Source of the DNA: UBA8231 sp036011085
GTDB taxonomy: Bacteria; Latescibacterota; UBA2968; UBA8231
Length of the DNA: 64,000 bases
Assembly (NCBI GenBank): GCA_036011085.1
Contig: DASCMS010000135.1
Coordinates: forward strand, 1 to 64,000
Direction: 5' to 3'
In this document: one piece after another, positions 61,162 to 64,000 of the stretch
Layout of the letters: each line of letters begins with the position of its first letter
How positions within the stretch are numbered: the stretch's first letter is position 1
Translations under genes and position numbers: made by a program
Notes under the pieces: model-generated
Database searches by the model: none
The model's input: the letters and a program-made list of their open reading frames with translations, nothing else
What the model was told of the DNA's origin: nothing

Positions 61162-61788
61162 ATGACCGTGGAAGCACGCATCGCCGATCCCTCCCGGGGT
61201 GAACACGACGCCTGTACACTGCAGGTCCCCGACGTCGGCTACCGCGACAGCTTCATCGAGGGTGCCGGTGAGTTTGCCGGGGAAGGCCGGCTGGACTCCA
61301 CCTACGCCTCTTTTCTCGGCTTTGACGTCCCCCGTCTGCAACGCGATTTCCCCACCTTCGTGGAAGATCTCCGACGCATGTCGGACGAAGACCGTGTGCG
61401 TCAGGCCGGCTACCGGGACTGCGTCTACTGGCTCGTCGACGCCGGCTGCTACGTCGGCCAGTCTTCGATCCGGCCCGAACTGGGCACACCCTATCTCATC
61501 ACCTACGGCGGCCACATCGGCTACAGCATCCGACCCACTCGGCGGCGCCAGGGCTACGGACGACGGGTGCTGCAGCTGGCCCTTGAGAAGTGCGGCGAAC
61601 TCGGCCTCGAGCGAGTCCTGGTGACATGCGATGAGGACAACGCCGCCTCCCGTCTGATCATCGAAGGCAACGGTGGCGTCTTCGAGTCGGGAATGCTCAT
61701 GGACGATGTCGTCGCCCGCGCCGAGGGACGTGCCGGAGAAGAGGTCCGGAAGCTGCGCTACTGGTTCGAACTGCCCTCTTGCCTTTGA
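61162..61788 (+). CDS. GNAT acetyltransferase
   Basis: This 208-residue protein has the acetyl-CoA motif A region GGHIGYSIRPTRRRQGYGRRVLQLALEKCGELG and a later NxxAxxLIEGNGGVFE-like segment (DNAASRLIIEGNGGVFESG). It is similar to predicted YjdJ/YoaP-type acetyltransferases. It is followed by the phosphodiesterase gene after 5 bp. Confidence 0.88.
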   Translation: MTVEARIADPSRGEHDACTLQVPDVGYRDSFIEGAGEFAGEGRLDSTYASFLGFDVPRLQRDFPTFVEDLRRMSDEDRVRQAGYRDCVYWLVDAGCYVGQSSIRPELGTPYLITYGGHIGYSIRPTRRRQGYGRRVLQLALEKCGELGLERVLVTCDEDNAASRLIIEGNGGVFESGMLMDDVVARAEGRAGEEVRKLRYWFELPSCL

Positions 61789-61793
61789 CTGGC

Positions 61794-62984
61794 ATGGACG
61801 ATCAGCTGGTCCTCCCCGACTACGGTGGTGGCAGCATCGTCAACGTCGCAGCCTCGATCCTCGAGGCTTTTGGTGTCGAATCGCCTGCCGTGCCGCTGCG
61901 TACAGACCTGTTGCCGCCAGGTGGCCTGGTGGGTGCCAACGGCACGGTGTTGCTGGTCCTCGACGCTCTTGGCTGGTCTCAGCTCGAGGCCGCTGTTGCC
62001 TCCGGTCGCGTGCCCCGGCTGGCGGGACTCATCGAGGCGGCCCCCCTTGGCGTTCAGCGTCTCACATCGGTGTTTCCATCGACCACGACAGCCGCCCTCA
62101 GCAGCCTGGCCACGGCCTGCCCCCCGGCGATACATGGCGTTCTCGGACACATGCTCTGGTTCGAGGAGTTGGGTGCCGTCGTCAACATGCTCACGTTCTG
62201 TCCCCTCGGCACTGACGTGCCGATCACGGAGGAACTGGTGCGCCGCGTGCCGACGATCTATGAACGTCTCCGTGCTGCCGGCGTGTCGTCGACGCTGATC
62301 ACAGACTTCGCTTTTGAGGGGACATCCTTTACCAACCTGCTTGCCGAGGGTGCCCGCTTCGCCGGCTATGGCGGCCTGTCGCAGATTTCCTACCAGTTGG
62401 AACAGGCGCTGGCGGGTGCCGAGGGACCTGCCTTCTACTCCCTGTACTGGCCGCTCATCGACACGCTGTCCCACTTTCATGGCCCCCACCACGGGGATTC
62501 GCCTTCGTCGGCATGCCTGGAGGAGATGGAATTCATCGATCTCATGCTGGGCAAAGTGGCCGACATCTGCAGCCGCTACGGATGCACTCTCGCCGTCGTG
62601 GCCGACCATGGGCAGACCGCCCTGCGTCCCGAAGCCGCCCATTCTGTGCAGGGGGATCTCAAAGCATCGTTGAACCGGCCTCCCGGTGGGGGCCGACGCG
62701 CGCTCTACCTGAGCGGCGTCGACGTGGATCGCGTGTCGGCCGATGCCGCGCTGGCAGGCTCCCTGCAGCTGGCCATCTCCACCGATGACGCCATCGCCGA
62801 CGGTTGGTTTGGCGGATCCTGCGACGGTCTGTCCTCCCGCATCGGTGACACCATCGTGCTTGCCGGTGAGGGCGTGCAGTTCCTCTACGACTACGGTCGC
62901 GGCACCTATGCGCACTACGGCTGCCATGCGGGTCTGACGAGCCGGGAGATGCACGTCCCCCTCCTCGTCGTGCCTCACGTGTAA
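61794..62984 (+). CDS. Type I phosphodiesterase/nucleotide pyrophosphatase-like protein
   Basis: This protein of about 396 residues has the alkaline-phosphatase fold. Visible: VLLVLDALGWSQLEAAV (metal-binding Asp), the catalytic Thr region TSVFPSTTTAALSSLATACPPAIHGVLGH, YWPLIDTLSHFHGPHHG and VVADHGQT (metal-binding Asp/His). The C terminus has HYGCHAGLTSREMHVPLLV, a late His site. Cytoplasmic. The Met at 61794 is used; TTGs upstream are less likely. Confidence 0.87.
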   Translation: MDDQLVLPDYGGGSIVNVAASILEAFGVESPAVPLRTDLLPPGGLVGANGTVLLVLDALGWSQLEAAVASGRVPRLAGLIEAAPLGVQRLTSVFPSTTTAALSSLATACPPAIHGVLGHMLWFEELGAVVNMLTFCPLGTDVPITEELVRRVPTIYERLRAAGVSSTLITDFAFEGTSFTNLLAEGARFAGYGGLSQISYQLEQALAGAEGPAFYSLYWPLIDTLSHFHGPHHGDSPSSACLEEMEFIDLMLGKVADICSRYGCTLAVVADHGQTALRPEAAHSVQGDLKASLNRPPGGGRRALYLSGVDVDRVSADAALAGSLQLAISTDDAIADGWFGGSCDGLSSRIGDTIVLAGEGVQFLYDYGRGTYAHYGCHAGLTSREMHVPLLVVPHV

Positions 62985-63034
62985 CAAGCCCTGTCGGTTT
63001 CGCCGGTTTCCGCGTCCTTTATATTGCTACTTCT

Positions 63035-63994
63035 ATGACAACTCGAATCATTGGTTTTCTCGCCGTCTTCTGGGCTCTTCCTCTAGCCGCCACCGGGGTC
63101 GTACAGGACACGGTGCTGCAGGAAGCCCTCGTCCTGCTCGACGCCCGCCTTGCCAGCGCCGATCCGGTGCACGCTGTCCGGCTGTTCGACGACATCGGTG
63201 ATCGCACGTCCCGTACGTCGTCGCAGGTACGCCGCCATCTGCAGATACGCCTCGAGGACTTCGCTGACCTGCACGACTCCAATCCGGCTGCCTGGCAGAC
63301 CGCTCTGGGGCTCCGCGCCGACACCATGTCCGAGCGCCAGGTGAAGCGTCTGGTCCGCGAGCTGTCGGGCATCTCCAGCCGCATTCTGCAATCCGACAGC
63401 GACTACCTGGTCGGTACCGGCATCCGCTGGGCGGCCCATGAGGCACGGGTGCCCGAGACGGAGGCCGAGTTGTTCGCCAGACGCCTGGTCGCCCACGGTG
63501 TGATCGACACGACCACGGAGTGGGCACCGGAACCGGTGGGCCTGATGGTCAGTGGCTGGACCGATCCCTACGAGTTCAACCTCGACCCGCTCTACATATT
63601 CTTCGACACCGACGAAGAGGCCTTTGTGCGCGAGTCCGTGCGTGACGTGCAACGCTTTGTTGTGCCCCGGGTCGTGCGCCGCCTGCCGGCCTCACGCGGG
63701 GTACAGTATGCCGTCCGGGACCGCAACGTCACGCCTCTGATCGACCCACAGTACAACCTGCGGATCAGCGTTCTGAGCCTGCGCTTCGGCGGTACGAACG
63801 CGGATCTCATGCCCTGCATGGATGTCAACGCCAGCCTGCTGGCCACCGAGACCGGGGGCAGCGTCTGGCAGAGCACGCTGTCCCATTGTACCCGTGAACA
63901 CGGTTCGGCGTCGACGAACGAACTCGACGATTTCTTTGAAGAGATCTCCGATCTGATCTTCGAGCGGGTCGACGGGCACTTCGAAACGCGGTGA
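63035..63994 (+). CDS. Exported protein of unknown function
   Basis: This 319-residue protein has a signal peptide (IIGFLAVFWALPLAATGV) and a mostly helical, soluble body. No family is recognised. Charged helices (LLDARLASADPVHAVRLFDDIGDR) precede a beta-rich C-terminal half (LRISVLSLRFGG, SLLATETGGSVWQSTLSH). TATATT lies near 63020, a possible -10 box. Confidence 0.6.
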   Translation: MTTRIIGFLAVFWALPLAATGVVQDTVLQEALVLLDARLASADPVHAVRLFDDIGDRTSRTSSQVRRHLQIRLEDFADLHDSNPAAWQTALGLRADTMSERQVKRLVRELSGISSRILQSDSDYLVGTGIRWAAHEARVPETEAELFARRLVAHGVIDTTTEWAPEPVGLMVSGWTDPYEFNLDPLYIFFDTDEEAFVRESVRDVQRFVVPRVVRRLPASRGVQYAVRDRNVTPLIDPQYNLRISVLSLRFGGTNADLMPCMDVNASLLATETGGSVWQSTLSHCTREHGSASTNELDDFFEEISDLIFERVDGHFETR

Positions 63995-64000
63995 CCTGGC

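Noticed and set aside
1..64000. CRISPR arrays, tRNA or rRNA genes and phage cassettes
   Set aside because: No regularly spaced repeats, no cloverleaf with anticodon, and no capsid or integrase genes were seen by eye; weak tRNAs could still be missed without a dedicated scan.

Overview
The window is high-GC bacterial DNA, densely coded, with many 1-4 bp gene overlaps and no tRNA, rRNA or CRISPR that I can see. Three secreted proteins end in the C-terminal sorting domain with the QNYPNPFN signature that is common in the FCB superphylum. With four uroporphyrinogen-decarboxylase-like (UROD-like) proteins, two sulfatases, a GH27 galactosidase, ASPIC/UnbV and type-II-copper cytochrome proteins, this suggests an uncultured FCB heterotroph, for example Latescibacterota or a relative. 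The phylum is an inference from gene content only.

Layout. 1-3330: the tail of a possible transposase, a frameshifted SLC13-type transporter and a double-RCK potassium channel. 3374-15678: a catabolic island with four UROD-fold proteins, a GH27 alpha-galactosidase, an FAD oxidoreductase, an FMN alpha-hydroxyacid dehydrogenase, a MATE exporter and a HyuA-type hydantoinase. 15931-26866: an exported redox and outer-membrane block (redoxin, haem/copper TPR lipoprotein, His-rich membrane protein, two beta-barrels, an FG-GAP/ASPIC protein, a YVTN-SUMF lipoprotein) with haem A synthase converging on it. 27059-34694: an amber-interrupted TPR lipoprotein, a dockerin-like secreted protein, a 1444-residue YadA-head/S74 surface protein, and a decayed junction holding a stub of an aldo/keto reductase. 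34693-41728: a sulfatase, a BadF-type kinase, a secreted beta-propeller dehydrogenase and a pentahaem cytochrome.

41721-50668: an ABC-F ATPase whose leader holds a seven-residue ORF (MIRRRRN) and an intrinsic terminator, a GAF/TPR locus with a frameshift, an M19 dipeptidase, a GntR/YtrA-type ABC operon headed by a tiny HTH gene, and a VapBC-type toxin-antitoxin pair. 50635-59364: a polysaccharide deacetylase, a Bax-like glucosaminidase, a second sulfatase, and a seven-gene leftward run with tightly overlapping genes (GNAT, Cys-rich protein, SGNH, HAD, HEIGTH lipoprotein, glycosidase-like protein, sulfatase). 59365-64000: a second tiny HTH gene, a sigma-region-4-like protein behind a promoter, a 23-codon ORF and a terminator, small membrane and GNAT proteins, a phosphodiesterase and an unknown exported protein.

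Main theme: uptake and breakdown of sulfated or galactose-containing glycans and their oxidised sugars, with surface display and extracytoplasmic electron transfer. The most novel-looking regulatory element is the ABC-F leader: an Arg-rich mini-ORF, alternative pairings and a terminator. It has the architecture of drug-inducible attenuation of ribosome-protection genes. Several genes carry single-base frameshifts or an in-frame stop. These may be true decay or assembly error, and read-level checking would separate the two.
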